Below are positions 26,400 to 35,928 of a stretch of DNA of 64,000 nucleotides, piece after piece; position 1 is the stretch's first letter, and each line of letters opens with the position of its first letter. This stretch comes from Effrenium voratum (lineage: Eukaryota; Sar; Dinophyceae; Suessiales; Symbiodiniaceae): assembly GCA_963377175.1 (NCBI GenBank), contig CAUJNA010000469.1, positions 1,166,788-1,230,787 of the forward strand, read 5' to 3'. Both the position numbers and the translations under genes were made by a program. A model generated the notes under the pieces. The model was not told the origin of the DNA. It saw only the letters and a list, made by a program, of their open reading frames with translations, and did not search any database.

Positions 26400-27620
26400 A
26401 TTTGTCCTTGCTGCTTTTCCTTCTTATGATCATGCTTTTGATAATGCCTGAGCGACCTCGTGCAGAAAGCTTACAAACCCGCCTACCCAAGAAAACGTGT
26501 TGTGTGTTCGTACGCGCCCGCGTGTAGGTGCATGTCTTATCAGCATTAGACCAAATCAGGCTTGCGTTCCACTCGTATTTTGACAGCTTTGGATGCTGCA
26601 CTTACTGTCATTCATGCAATGCTATTAGCCAAAAATATGTACCCCTATTGTTTTGTGAAGCTGTATACTGTGCAAAATCGAGAATTCTAACAAGAGTTAA
26701 ACTAAGTCCTGTCAGACCTTTTGCAACTGCAGTTCAAATTATCTTCGTTAAAACCAGCGTAGTTCAAAATCAAAGTTCCAAACAATTCATACTGTTGGCA
26801 TTATGTTGGTTCTAACTGTTAAGTTATACATATATATGTATATATTTACAATTCGTCCATAACTATTTTGTAGTGTGCAAAAGTTTCGGGCTTAGGTTAT
26901 TCAGTTTTCAATAACTCTCATTACCGATACTTTTCATGCTTCTTTTTATGACCGCCTACTAATCTGCCTAATCCTTTCTTTTCAAACATGTCATCAATAT
27001 GTTTTCTCGTCTTCGTTGTTGCTTTTTGGCTAACTTAACTGTTCATTAATACGTTCGTTCAATATATTTACACTCTTACTAATATCTTCAATTTGTTCAA
27101 CCAATCCAAAACCATATTCTTTTCACCTTCCGACGTCTATTATATATTATATATAAATACTTATAGAATTTGTTGCTTTATTTCAAATCACGCGGCTAAA
27201 GTAATGCTAGCTCTATAAGTACTTTAGAAAGCTATTACTTCATCATGTTCTTATGGTTTCTTATCCTTCATTACATCGATCATCTGATGGCACGACGCCG
27301 CGGCCAAAACATAAGGCAACAATAAGCACATCAATTTCAAGAATAATATCTCCGACTTTGCGACTTTGGACTTATCCATGTCATGTTCGTACCTTTCTTG
27401 CTTGTTTTAGCACTATTAGCACACAAAAGCATTTATAATTCCCTCCCTTTTGCATTTCTAATCTGTTCATTACTTCTAACATTTTCTGACGGGCCGTCCA
27501 CATAAACTCAATGGCTCATATTTGTTTAGTAACCTTTTTTTTCCTTCTTCTGTGGGGAACCACATAAAAGCGTTGTTGCTCTTTCCTCCCACATTAACAT
27601 GTTTGATATATCTTTGTTCT
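26400..27620. other. AT-rich island
   Basis: About 1.2 kb of clearly AT-rich sequence, unlike anything else in the window, with short TATATA runs (26825-26845, 27138-27158) and no exon-like frame. It begins just after an AT/CA microsatellite at 26.34-26.38 kb and ends at the tandem duplication at 27.63 kb. The longest frame in it (26528-26815, +) shows no motif. Confidence 0.8.
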
Positions 27621-27629
27621 TAATATTTC

Positions 27630-28100
27630 CGCATCGCTGCTTGCTGAAACCTGTGCAGAAAGTTGACACAACCGCCGACACAAAAGAAGTGCATTGCGTG
27701 TGAGCACAAGTGTGCCACAAGTAGCATCTCTTTTCAGCGCCTTTTCTCCTTGAGCCAAACACCACAACACAACTAACGCAAATGCTTGAGCATCATCCTA
27801 GGCCAGTAGACTCGGCTCCTGCTGCATCTCACTCTACGTTCTCGAGCAAAGTTGTTTGCTGCTGCTGTTGGCGCCGACCTTGTGCAGAAAGCGAAAACAA
27901 ACGGACAAATGAGGCGGGCTGTCTGTGAGCGCAGGTGCGCCACAGTTAGCATATGGCTACATGATGCTATCAGTGCCCTTTTTCCCCTTGAGCCAAATAT
28001 GTCAGCGTGGCAAACCTTGCAAATGCTTCAACATCATACTGGGCCAAGAGCCCGGCTCTTACTGCATCTCACTCCACGCTCTTAGTCAAAGCTGTTACGC
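27630..28100. repeat. Tandem duplication, period 229
   Basis: Two diverged copies start at TGTGCAGAAAG (27652 and 27881) and share GTGAGC-CA--TG-GCCAC, CCTTGAGCCAAA, CAAATGCTT-A-CATCAT and TGCATCTCACTC-ACG in the same order. A third fragment of the same start (CGTGCAGAAAGC) is at 26463. They lie between the AT-rich island and the mobile element. Confidence 0.8.
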
Positions 28101-28221
28101 TTAGGCTTCGCCGACTGGCAGCCTGTAAGGGAGAGAGCAGGGAAAGGAAGGGAGATGGGAGAAGCTGTGAGAAGAAAAGAAACAAAGTAAGAAAGAATGA
28201 AAGAGAAAAAAAGAACGAGAA

Positions 28222-28224
<3 letters not shown>

Positions 28225-28271
<47 letters not shown>

Positions 28272-28276
28272 AAAGC

Positions 28277-28311
<35 letters not shown>

Positions 28312-28355
28312 AGGAAGGAGAAGGAAGGAAGGAAGGAAAGAAAGAGAGGAAAGAA
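28225..28355. repeat. GA and GAAA/GGAA microsatellite
   Basis: (GA)n followed by (GAAA)n and (GGAA)n, just beside the 3' side of the transposase remnant. Confidence 0.95.
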
Positions 28356-28561
28356 AATGGAATTAGGGGGAAAGAAGCGAGCTCCTTAGTATATTTTTAT
28401 ATTTGCGAGACGCCCCCTCCATTCGTAGCCTCTGATGCTTCGTTAAGGATGCTGGCAACGTTGATTTTTTTTGCTGGCCGCAATCTGAACCTATTGTAAT
28501 TAATTGGTCAATGACAGAATGAGCTGACCGGCATTTTGCCTACAGCCTGCGTCAATAGCCA

Positions 28562-29672
28562 TCATGGGAGTAAGCTTGCCGGTCGTTTTCGAACCGGAGG
28601 ATGCGCGTTCTTTGGCAGGGACGCATCGCGCACACCTCCTCGCCGCACCCCGTCTTTTCTTTGCAGCGTGAAAGGTGATCGTCTTTTTGCACGGTGAGTC
28701 TGCGAGTTTGGCGATGAGCTTGCCGGTCTCTTACGAGCAGCTCGTACTTGTCTTTGCTGCTCTTGCCGCATCAGACTGATTGGGAGACTTGCCTTCCCAA
28801 TCCTGTTCATCGAGCACCAGCTTTGCCATTGCCTTAAGGTCCACATCTCAAGGCTAGCAACCCGTGCGAGCACCGTGGCCTGCTTGAGCTGAAAAGAAGT
28901 GGGATGATACATTGCCGCGTTGTGAGATAGAAGCTTGCCATACTGAAGCACAAGCAGCTTGAGATCCAGAACAGCCTGATGCATCTGCTGTGTCTGGTTG
29001 AACCAGCAGTTTATCTCTCGGTGAGTGATTCATTGCTTGTTGTTCCCACGTGAATGGTGAGCAAAAGCCATGTAATGCCTGGACCGAATGTTGTTCATGT
29101 ACCACTCGAGACGGTCTGGAGATGTCGCGGTCCACAAGAGTTCGCAAACTTTCCTATTCGAAAGAGCTGCAAATGCCTTGACAATTTCCATCCTGTCATA
29201 AAAAGGCACACTGTAATCCGTAGTGTGAAGGGTTTGCTTGGCTGTCCGCAGTGGCACGCCGCCGTCCTTGATGCGGTCACGTTGAGCCTGCTCTCTGGGT
29301 GTCGGCTCGGGTGGCGCCGTACCCTCATACACGCAGCCCCAATGCTCAGCTGTTGCTTGTGGATCCCGCACACTGAGCTTAATGAGGACTGCTCGCAGCG
29401 CTTTGCTGCCAGGTGTGCGTTTTTTCCAAGTTGAGTACTCCCACGCAAAGGCCAAGCGCACGGAATCTAGGCTGAGCATCACAAGGTTGGGGCAGACTCG
29501 CCGCAGCTGCCGGGCCAGTGCACTTGAAGGGCTGTCGCTCGCAACGAACTGCATTTGCGCTACAGCATGGGCTGGAAGCTCTGCCAGCGCAGTAACAATA
29601 ACCTCAGCAGCTTCGCTGGGCACGGCGTGAAGCAGTAGAACTGCATTGGTTCTGCCGCGGACAATCAAAACC
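28562..29672 (-). pseudogene. DDE-transposase-like gene, C-terminal part, broken by an in-frame TGA
   Basis: From acceptor CACAG at 29673 the frame reads VLIVRGRTNAVLLLHAVPS, then VASDSPSSALARQL, CPNLVMLSLDSVRLAFAWE and MNNIRSRHYMAFAHHSRG. A TGA at 29030-29032 interrupts it, and the same frame continues (ITHREINCWFNQTQQMH) to 28562. The layout (Asp in a VxSD motif, then PN-x-x-x-x-x-D about 20 residues later) resembles ISL3/MULE-like transposases; where an HLA-type His might be expected there is Arg (SVRLAF). The tail is basic with a repeated RKRPAS motif, possibly DNA-binding or nuclear targeting. An inactive copy. Confidence 0.6.
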
Positions 29673-29879
29673 TGTGCTGGCACAATAGTAAAATCAGTTT
29701 ATAAGCTGAAACCGATAGAGGCCAAGTTGTAACAATGACTGAAAGGAAAAGCAAGAGCAGAATAAAAGAGAGAGCAAAAGGATGCCTTTAATGAAGCAAG
29801 GCGCTTTTCGCTTAGCAGCAGCGTCGTCGAAGGCTGCTTGTAAACGGTCCGCCTGCGGCGCACGTGGGTGGCATTAGCC

Positions 29880-30224
29880 CAGAATTGAGAGACAGCATCG
29901 CATTGTGGCATCGATTGGGATCGCCACGAACTCTTCATGTTGCACTGCTTCTTGCAGCAAGGAATCTTTGCGATCGCTCAGTGTAGGGCAAGTAAAGATG
30001 TCTTCCACAATCGGCCACCAGTCCTTCACGTTGGAAGGAAGCAGGCTACTGGTCAGACAATTCTTGGCGACCGCTTCCTGCGTGACTCGTGAAATTAAGG
30101 CTCTGGCCTTAGCGCAAAAGCTGTTTACACAAACGCACTGTTTTTCAGTAGTGTGGAACCTCTCTTGATGATTGCACGCGACACTTAGAGCGAGTACGTT
30201 AGCCAGGTTGCCTTTGCGTTGCAC
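29880..30224 (-). pseudogene. Transposase-like gene, central part with putative first catalytic Asp
   Basis: The frame contains FHTTEKQCVCVNSFCAKARA, then VKDWWPIVEDIFTC and EEFVAIPIDATMRCCLSIL. PIDATMRCC would hold the first Asp of a DDE triad. About 207 bases separate it from the C-terminal part; they begin with a GC donor-like site and end in CACAG, but phases do not agree, so the gap may be a damaged intron. The same element continues upstream in another frame. Confidence 0.5.
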
Positions 30225-30500
30225 AAGAGCATCTCACGCACGACCAAGTGCGCGAAGCAGCGTGTGTAGTAAATATTCCTGACACGGCGCAAAGGCTCAC
30301 CGTCGGTCAAGGCGTCCAAGTTTCGATAGACAGGGCCGGCCGCCGTGAAGACGATGCGAATGAATTTGCCGATATCTGTTTGGGATGACAAAAGGGACGG
30401 CGCAACAGTTTGCCGCAGAGTGTCAGAACTGCGCTGGAGATAGCTTGGCCATCCTTCCCACGCATGCAATCTTCGTCATATAGCGCCAACAATCACCTGA
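30190..30500 (-). pseudogene. Transposase-like gene, upstream part with a frameshift
   Basis: One frame gives LALYDEDCMRGKDGQA and ISSAVLTLCGKLLRRPF; near 30380 the sense passes to another frame reading TDIGKFIRIVFTAAGPVYR and VRNIYYTRCFAHLVVREMLL. Both pieces look like one protein with a small indel. A further frame change near 30.2 kb leads into the central part. Together with the TGA at 29.03 kb this shows decay. Confidence 0.45.
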
Positions 30501-30568
30501 CTTGCTTCGTGCCGCTAGGGCAGAACTGCACCTTCGCCGCGCGGTACTTGGCAATGTGCTGCGAAACT

Positions 30569-31765
30569 CTAGTCAGTTACAATGGGCAGCGATATTTTTC
30601 GTCGACCCTTCGGAAACGATTTTTCTTCCAAGGTGACCTGTACCTCCGCCTTCAGCTTGGCAAGAAGGGCTTGCCCAGGTGACACCACGGACTCGCCCTC
30701 TTCCTCGCCACAGGCCGAAGCATCGGCAGATCGTCTGGCCTCGGATATTCCGATCCCTTTGCCCCAGCCCAGTTCCAGAAGAGTGTCTAAAGAAGAAGCT
30801 AAAGATGGCGAATCTGACCGCTCCTTGCGCTCTCCAGGCTCCACGGCAAAGCCAACAATGGAGTTCTCGTCAAGGCAGCCAGCGAGACAGTTTTTGAAAG
30901 TTCTCAGCGACATCGACAGCTCTGATGTTCTGTCCCACGCCGTGATGTCCTGACTGTTGGCATGAATGACAGCAGCAACGCAGTGAGCTTCCTTCCCGTC
31001 ACAATGAATAAGGTACTTCCCAGGGAGCAGAGTTTCTCCGCAGAGAAAAGGGTAAATCTTCACTTCCAGACTGCGCGCGAGGTCGCCATACTTCCAGTGT
31101 GCGCTTTGCGCCTGCAAGGCGGAAAGGTGGGAAATCAGCTGCGCGACTTTGTCTTCTGGAAGAACACGGCTCAAGGCACACGGAACACAGTTGCCATTCT
31201 CAAGCAGCAGACTTGCAGCAACTGGCGCCTCCCTGCGGCTTGATGCGGACTGGATGAGCAAATCCCCAAAGTACTCATGCTTCTTTTCAACAATCTGCAC
31301 AGTGAAGCCAGTTTTGCTCTTGATCCAGCTGTGGCTGGCTGTGATGAACTCTGCGATATCGCCCACACATTCACGATTCACTCTCACGCCATCGTAATGC
31401 AAGGACAGATGCCGCGGGCCTTGCTGCGGCAGTAACTCAAACACATGCCTGTAAAATGAAATCCTCCGCAGCAAACCACAAGAAGAACAAGGTCGATATA
31501 TCAGCTTGCTTTCTTGCAGGGTCCTGAATGCATTTCTGATGAACTTCCGGGACTGTCCACGCAAGCCATCTGAGTAGAATGACGCTCGCTGCACATCTTT
31601 GAAGAAAGCGTTGTTTGCATAGTTTGGATGAATAGCAGCCCCGTTGGAGGTCTCAAGTAGCAGCTGCTTGCCCTCCGCAGGGCTGACATGCAGCTCGTCA
31701 ACGCACACGCCTTCTAACTGGCTCCAGCGGCTTGAGCATGTCAACAAGTTGCGCCAACACTGAAA
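30569..31765 (-). CDS. Long frame in the mobile-element region, possible papain-like cysteine peptidase domain
   Basis: About 390 uninterrupted codons ending at TGA 30569; the open frame extends to 32029, but above about 31.77 kb sense seems to pass to another frame. The N-terminal half (WSQLEGVCVDELHVSP; IYRPCSSCGLLRR; LSLHYDGVRVNRECVGD) is not recognised; two close Cys (CSSC) may bind metal. The later part has NGNCVPCALSRVL, then about 60 residues on KYLIHCDGKEAHCVAAVI, then DITAWD: the Cys, His, Asp order and hydrophobic setting of C39/papain-like peptidases. This is an inference from pattern only. The region is codon-like and intronless, as in a mobile-element gene. It stops 80 bases before the transposase-like frames. 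Confidence 0.5.
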   Translation of the reverse strand, partial: FQCWRNLLTCSSRWSQLEGVCVDELHVSPAEGKQLLLETSNGAAIHPNYANNAFFKDVQRASFYSDGLRGQSRKFIRNAFRTLQESKLIYRPCSSCGLLRRISFYRHVFELLPQQGPRHLSLHYDGVRVNRECVGDIAEFITASHSWIKSKTGFTVQIVEKKHEYFGDLLIQSASSRREAPVAASLLLENGNCVPCALSRVLPEDKVAQLISHLSALQAQSAHWKYGDLARSLEVKIYPFLCGETLLPGKYLIHCDGKEAHCVAAVIHANSQDITAWDRTSELSMSLRTFKNCLAGCLDENSIVGFAVEPGERKERSDSPSLASSLDTLLELGWGKGIGISEARRSADASACGEEEGESVVSPGQALLAKLKAEVQVTLEEKSFPKGRRKISLPIVTD

Positions 31766-31796
31766 GCAGCAATTAGAAATGTCGAAGTCAACGCAG

Positions 31797-32198
31797 TCAG
31801 GAAGTAATGCTTTGAGATGTCGCCGGGTGCATCTCTGTGAGGACTCCGTGCAAGCTTGCTTCCGTGTTCGCAGCAGCTCTAAGCATGTCTTTGTAAGACA
31901 CGCTGAATTGCCAAGTGTGGGGCGCCTCCGCATTCTCGATCTCTTGCTGCGTCTCTGCGTCTGCAACTGCCCGCTCAGAACCTCTCCCATCATCACCAAC
32001 CCTCCGTTGCTTGCATCCAGGACTGCCACCCTGGGTCGTCCGCTTGGTGGACCGAGTCTTCGCTAGCCATCGGCAAAACTTCTCGGAGTCTTCAAGCTTT
32101 TGCAACTGACAGGCAAGCCGATCGCGCTGCAACTTCTCGATCAAAGAGGGCGTGCCTGCTTTGCATCGTTTCAAAGCGGCTTTATAGAACTGAAGCAT
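31797..32198 (-). CDS. Frame upstream of the peptidase-like ORF, coiled-coil-like
   Basis: About 130 codons: LQFYKAALKRCKAGTP, LIEKLQRDRLACQLQKLEDS, FCRWLAKTRSTKRTTQ, then AETQQEIENAEAPHTW. Basic and helical, then Glu-rich. It overlaps the 5' end of the 32029-30569 frame in another frame and appears to be the more natural reading above 31.8 kb, so the two are probably joined by an intron or indel between 31.8 and 31.75 kb. Function unknown. Confidence 0.35.
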   Translation of the reverse strand: MLQFYKAALKRCKAGTPSLIEKLQRDRLACQLQKLEDSEKFCRWLAKTRSTKRTTQGGSPGCKQRRVGDDGRGSERAVADAETQQEIENAEAPHTWQFSVSYKDMLRAAANTEASLHGVLTEMHPATSQSITS

Positions 32199-32242
32199 GG
32201 TCTCGGTGTTGGGGTTCTGAGTTTTGGAATCACGTCCTGAGA

Positions 32243-32695
32243 CTACATTATGGTTGGGGCCAAGCGGCTCAATGAGAGCAGGCTTTCAGTGCGCCACTCT
32301 TCTGGAAGCCGAGACGGGTCGCCTACGCGGCAGACCTCTTGCAAAGACACTGCTGTGTTCACTGTAGGGTAGTTGCGGTCTCTATACTGCCAGCCATCTA
32401 CTCCACAATCCATTATCGCGTTCGTCTCTAACATCTGCTTCCACACAGAGTCCTTGTGCGGCACCGAGCTGACACACCTCAGTCGTTTGAATGCGTTCAT
32501 AAAGACGTACGAGGTTGGCTTGGCCAGAAGCTCCTCGTGCAAGTTTCGCATTAGCCCTGCAAGGTCAGATTGGTCTTCGGTTGAGCCCTGGGCGTTGGCA
32601 GCGCTTTCCATAGTCTTCTGCAATCCGCAGGCAGTCCGCGTAACCTCTTCTGTAGCGCCAGCATCTTCATTGAACACATAGCGCTCGATGACGCC
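32243..32695 (-). CDS. Frame at the 5' side of the mobile-element region, unrecognised
   Basis: The frame RGVIERYVFNEDAGATEE continues with MRNLHEELLAKPTSYVFM and VSSVPHKDSVWKQML, to a stop near 32243. Composition and lack of breaks suggest coding. It is 45 bases from the next frame and may be the N-terminal portion of the same element protein. No domain recognised. Confidence 0.35.
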   Translation of the reverse strand, partial: GVIERYVFNEDAGATEEVTRTACGLQKTMESAANAQGSTEDQSDLAGLMRNLHEELLAKPTSYVFMNAFKRLRCVSSVPHKDSVWKQMLETNAIMDCGVDGWQYRDRNYPTVNTAVSLQEVCRVGDPSRLPEEWRTESLLSLSRLAPTIM

Positions 32696-32954
32696 CCTGC
32701 AAGTGTCCCGGCTGCGCGTGGCTTCAAACGCATGGTGAATCCGCAGCGCGTGAAGAATGGCAGGCCTTTACACTCAACTGTGCTTTCCTTGGCAGCCAAC
32801 TAAGCTATGACCCTTACACTAGGCTACGCTTCCCTTGGCACCAAACTACACCTGCCGGGCTATGCCCTTTATTCTTCGCTATGCCCGGGCTATGCCCTTT
32901 ACACTAAACTATGCTTCCCACACCAAGCCAGCAGGGACACATATTACCTAGAGG

Positions 32955-32959
32955 TCTCT

Positions 32960-32990
<31 letters not shown>

Positions 32991-33165
32991 GTGTGTGTGG
33001 TTGCTTATAGACCATATAACATGTATACATGTAGTTCTTTATTTACATGCATATATACGTATATGATATGTGTGTTTTAGTTGTTTGTTTACATGGAAAA
33101 TATTGTATATATATATATATATAGTGTGCGTGTGTGTGTATATGTGTGTATGTATGTGTAGAACA
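32955..33165. repeat. (CA)n and (TA)n cluster
   Basis: CACACA/TATATA runs at 32958-33000 and 33105-33125, with TG-rich sequence between. Confidence 0.9.
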
Positions 33166-33209
33166 GCTTAACACACCCAAAAGCTGCAACAAACCATATA
33201 TAGAACAGC

Positions 33210-33734
33210 TCAAGACACCTTGCAAAACCAAAGCAAGCGACACGTTAAACTTCGAAGAGCCAACGGCGCTGACAACCTGAAAGCCAATAGTAACTGAGGT
33301 TTCCTACATGGATCCTTCCTGGAAGGCCCTGAGAATCCGGAGCCTTCACAGGCTGGGCAGTAGTCCACAGCAGCTTCGCTGCACTCCTGACACAATGCCC
33401 AGATTTCTCGCTGACCCTCCCCCGTCAAATGCCTGCAAGTGGCTGGCATTTGGCATGCGTGCCGCCATGCGCTCCGACCACTGCACGAATTGCAGATCAG
33501 GACTAAGGACGTTCTCACATTGGCAACTTTACATGATACGCAAAGCAAGCACAGCAAGCTTCCCAGCAAACTGCTGCGCCTCACACGCAGACGGCATCGG
33601 CTTTGGCACCTCTTGCTCCTCGGCACATGGTTGGGATGAAGCAAAAACACCCGAGTTGCCCAGATCGCGCATAGCCCTGAAACCGCGTTGGAAAAAAGAA
33701 ATGGTTTTGCTTCTCTAGTTTCAAGGGTTACCAA
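33210..33734 (-). CDS. Cysteine-rich open frame, possible zinc-binding protein
   Basis: 174 codons with a striking series of Cys pairs: CQSRC, LCLLCVSC, LICNSC, HACQMPATCRH, LCQEC, DYCPAC. The spacing suits stacked zinc knuckles or treble-clef fingers. The middle of the frame (REIWALCQECSEAAVDYC) looks most like real coding sequence. It lies just upstream of the mobile-element block, on the same strand, and may belong to it. No family recognised; a chance frame cannot be excluded. Confidence 0.35.
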   Translation of the reverse strand: MVTLETREAKPFLFSNAVSGLCAIWATRVFLLHPNHVPRSKRCQSRCRLRVRRSSLLGSLLCLLCVSCKVANVRTSLVLICNSCSGRSAWRHACQMPATCRHLTGEGQREIWALCQECSEAAVDYCPACEGSGFSGPSRKDPCRKPQLLLAFRLSAPLALRSLTCRLLWFCKVS

Positions 33735-34204
33735 TGTACCAGGTTGGAACGCTAAACCACAGCCCTCTAGTAGAGCTCAAGCTGCAGACCCTTTTGAGCC
33801 GTTCATACAGAGTGACAAACGCATGGGAAAAGGCCTCATGCGAATCTGACCTCCCCTCTGTGCGTTGAAGGGGCCCTTCACAAAGCAGCCAAACAGTAGC
33901 ACTGGCGATTCGCCTGGCGCCTTGCTGGGACAGTGCAGTGCTGCTCGTGGTGCGCCGGTGCGCTTGTCTAGCAATTGCCGTGCCCTCTGCTGAACCGTCC
34001 AGTGGCAGCATGTTCATGGCTGTGTTCCTATTCTCAAATGTTCATCATTGGTGTTGTCCAGCTCCACGGCCGGGAACGTTGGTGAATAGCCTTTTGGGCC
34101 GCCCGTACGAAGTGACAAACACTGCCTCATGTGAATCTGCAAAAACACATGGAAGCTGCCTCATGTGAATCTGCATCTTCAACTATTTTTCTGCTATCAT
34201 CTGG

Positions 34205-34312
34205 CTGTATGTCAAAAATACGTACCCAGACTGGAATCCTGGCAAATGGAAACATGGACCAAAACCTGCGGTCCATTTCCTGGTGGTTTAATCTTGACCC
34301 ATACCCATCTCA
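34205..34312. mobile_element. Dispersed repeat, family 3, copy a
   Basis: Shares GGAAACATGGACCAA, CCTGCGGT and ACCCATCT with copies at 37347-37457 and 55974-56068. Confidence 0.6.
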
Positions 34313-34355
34313 TGAGGCGCCTGGCATGCAAAGACTGGCCTGCCACGCTTTGTCA

Positions 34356-34430
34356 AAGCCGCGGCGGGCCCGCCTGCTTCAGTGCGTTTCTTCTTGCCTC
34401 CGCCAGCGCAGCTCTGGCCGCCATGGTCTG
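34356..34430 (-). CDS. Possible terminal exon (basic helix and stop)
   Basis: The minus frame reads TMAARAALAEARRNALKQ, then AGPPRL and TGA, after AGGAGCAG. The composition suits a terminal exon of the gene carrying the 35.9 and 35.0 kb exons. It is short, and no homology is recognised. Confidence 0.4.
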
Positions 34431-34724
34431 CTCCTTGATATATCAATGAAGCAACTGGCTAGTGGCAACCTGGGATCAACAAGGTGATACGGAGCATCCC
34501 TTTCGCAGGGGATCCTTCACCTTTTGGGGGCATCCACAAAAAGCGCATGAGCCCAGGGTGAGAGCATTCCGGCGTCATTCTTGCTCATTCGATTGCCATA
34601 AGCACTGCCCGTTGACTACAGGCACCTCCCTTCCCTCTTCCCCTTCTTGCTGGTGCTCAGCAGGGAATGATTGACCTTCCGGGTGTTGGGAATGAACCGT
34701 CTGGGGATACCTCTACATAAATAA

Positions 34725-34766
34725 TTCCAATAATAATAATAATATTAATAATATTAATAATATTAA

Positions 34767-34805
<39 letters not shown>

Positions 34806-34806
34806 A

Positions 34807-34845
<39 letters not shown>

Positions 34846-34846
34846 C
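34725..34846. repeat. AAT, AAAT and poly-A tract
   Basis: AATATT/AAT units, eleven or so AAAT units and a long A run, ending 70 bases from the exon at 34.9 kb. Confidence 0.95.
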
Positions 34847-34914
34847 GGAAACGGCCGGTTTCTCTCGAGGTCGTTCCCTTTCCCATTCCCCTCTCGCCAC
34901 CTCTCGGCAAAGCC

Positions 34915-35039
34915 CCCCGCTCCTCGAGCCGACCCTCCTGCCACTTCTCGGCCAGGAGCGGCAGCTGGGCCTTCAGCGGCACCACGAGCTGCGGCTCCCG
35001 CCGCAGGTCCACCTCCAAGATCTCCGCCGCCCGCTGCAC
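34915..35039 (-). CDS. Exon of an unrecognised protein (amphipathic helical segment)
   Basis: After the acceptor CGCCGCCAG, the GC3-rich frame reads VQRAAEILEVDLRREP then LVVPLKAQLPLLAEKWQE, a mostly helical, charged segment, ending near LEERG at a probable GC donor. It probably belongs with the exons at 35.9 and 34.4 kb. A poly-A and AAAT microsatellite tract starts about 70 bases further on. No family recognised; probably the gene downstream of the kinase. Confidence 0.55.
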
Positions 35040-35794
35040 CTGGCGGCGAATAGGCGCGAAGGAAGCTGCCCTAAGGAACACCTTGAACCCAAGGGAGCTC
35101 ACCTGTCTCAGGGTTTTTGTATGACTGGGATTACGCCTGGGAAATGACCCCACTTAGGCATATTTCCGCAAAGCTGCCCTGTTGAACCCAACCCAGAGCT
35201 GAAGAGAACATGAGGCGCGCGGCTGGAAAAACTCGTGGCCCCTGAAACAGCCCTGCCATGAATCAGCCCTGCGATTTCTGTGCAAAACCTCAACATCTCC
35301 TCTTGACTTGCCTTTTCCAACGCGTGCCGTCGAAAATATGTTTATCGCAATGAAGCCTGCCTCGCCGCTGCGCATGAATCGCTGAGGTTGTCTGATTTCT
35401 TTGCAGCCGCCGTGGCTAGGTCATCAAGAGCAAATGCTGAGAACAAAGCAGCTAAAGAGGCACACGCCTGTCCTGCTCACTATCACATTGCTTGCTTAAA
35501 ATCAGCACACATTCTCGCGATATGATGGGCGTTTGAACTATTAATTCTCTGCGTAAGCTTGGTAGCCATGGAACCCCGAGAAGTGATGCCCGGCCAGCTT
35601 CGCGCAAGCAGCCTTCCACCGCGGCCATTGAGAAGCTAGCGCCGCTGCATTTGACTTGTACAGTAACTTTGAGTCAAATTGGCTTGGCCTCTGGCAGTCC
35701 AACCTCCCGCGCGTCGCGGAGTTGCTCGATAGGCCGGAGGGAAGATTCACATTTCAAGGGTTGCCCCCCCCCCCATCCCTCCTCCCCGCCCCCC

Positions 35795-35928
35795 GGCCCA
35801 GTACGGCGACACCAGGGGCTCTTTGAGCTTCGACTCTTCGGGCTTGCCCACCGCGAAGATCTCGTCCATCAGCGGGTCGTACCGCGGCACGGAGGCCGAT
35901 GGGGCCGCTGGGGCCGACGGCTGCGCGC
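35795..35928 (-). CDS. Exon of an unrecognised protein (Ala/Pro-rich then acidic)
   Basis: Acceptor GCGGGAG|GC opens a frame reading AQPSAPAAPSASVPRYDP, then LMDEIFAVGKPEESKLKEP and LVSPYWAG. The frame is strongly GC3-biased, and other frames in the same stretch are low complexity. The end lies near 35795, where a C/G run begins. It follows the kinase stop by 1.7 kb, so it is probably a separate gene together with the 35.0 and 34.4 kb exons. Function unknown. Confidence 0.6.

Larger units (their letters stand above)
28560..32800 (-). mobile_element. Decayed DNA transposon-like element
   Basis: A 4.2 kb block with unusually dense minus-strand frames, unlike the sparse exons elsewhere: transposase-like parts at 28.56-30.5 kb, a long peptidase-like frame at 30.57-31.77 kb and further frames to 32.7 kb. 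Frame changes and an in-frame TGA show decay. I could not define terminal inverted repeats or target duplications, so the borders are approximate. Next to the 3' side lie a GAAA-rich microsatellite (28.2 kb) and a tandem duplication (27.6-28.1 kb); next to the 5' side, short repeats of a GGCTATGCCCTTTA unit (32.85-32.92 kb). Confidence 0.55.

Noticed and set aside
26528..26815. 95-codon plus frame in the AT-rich island
   Set aside because: No motif, no similar frame nearby; consistent with chance.
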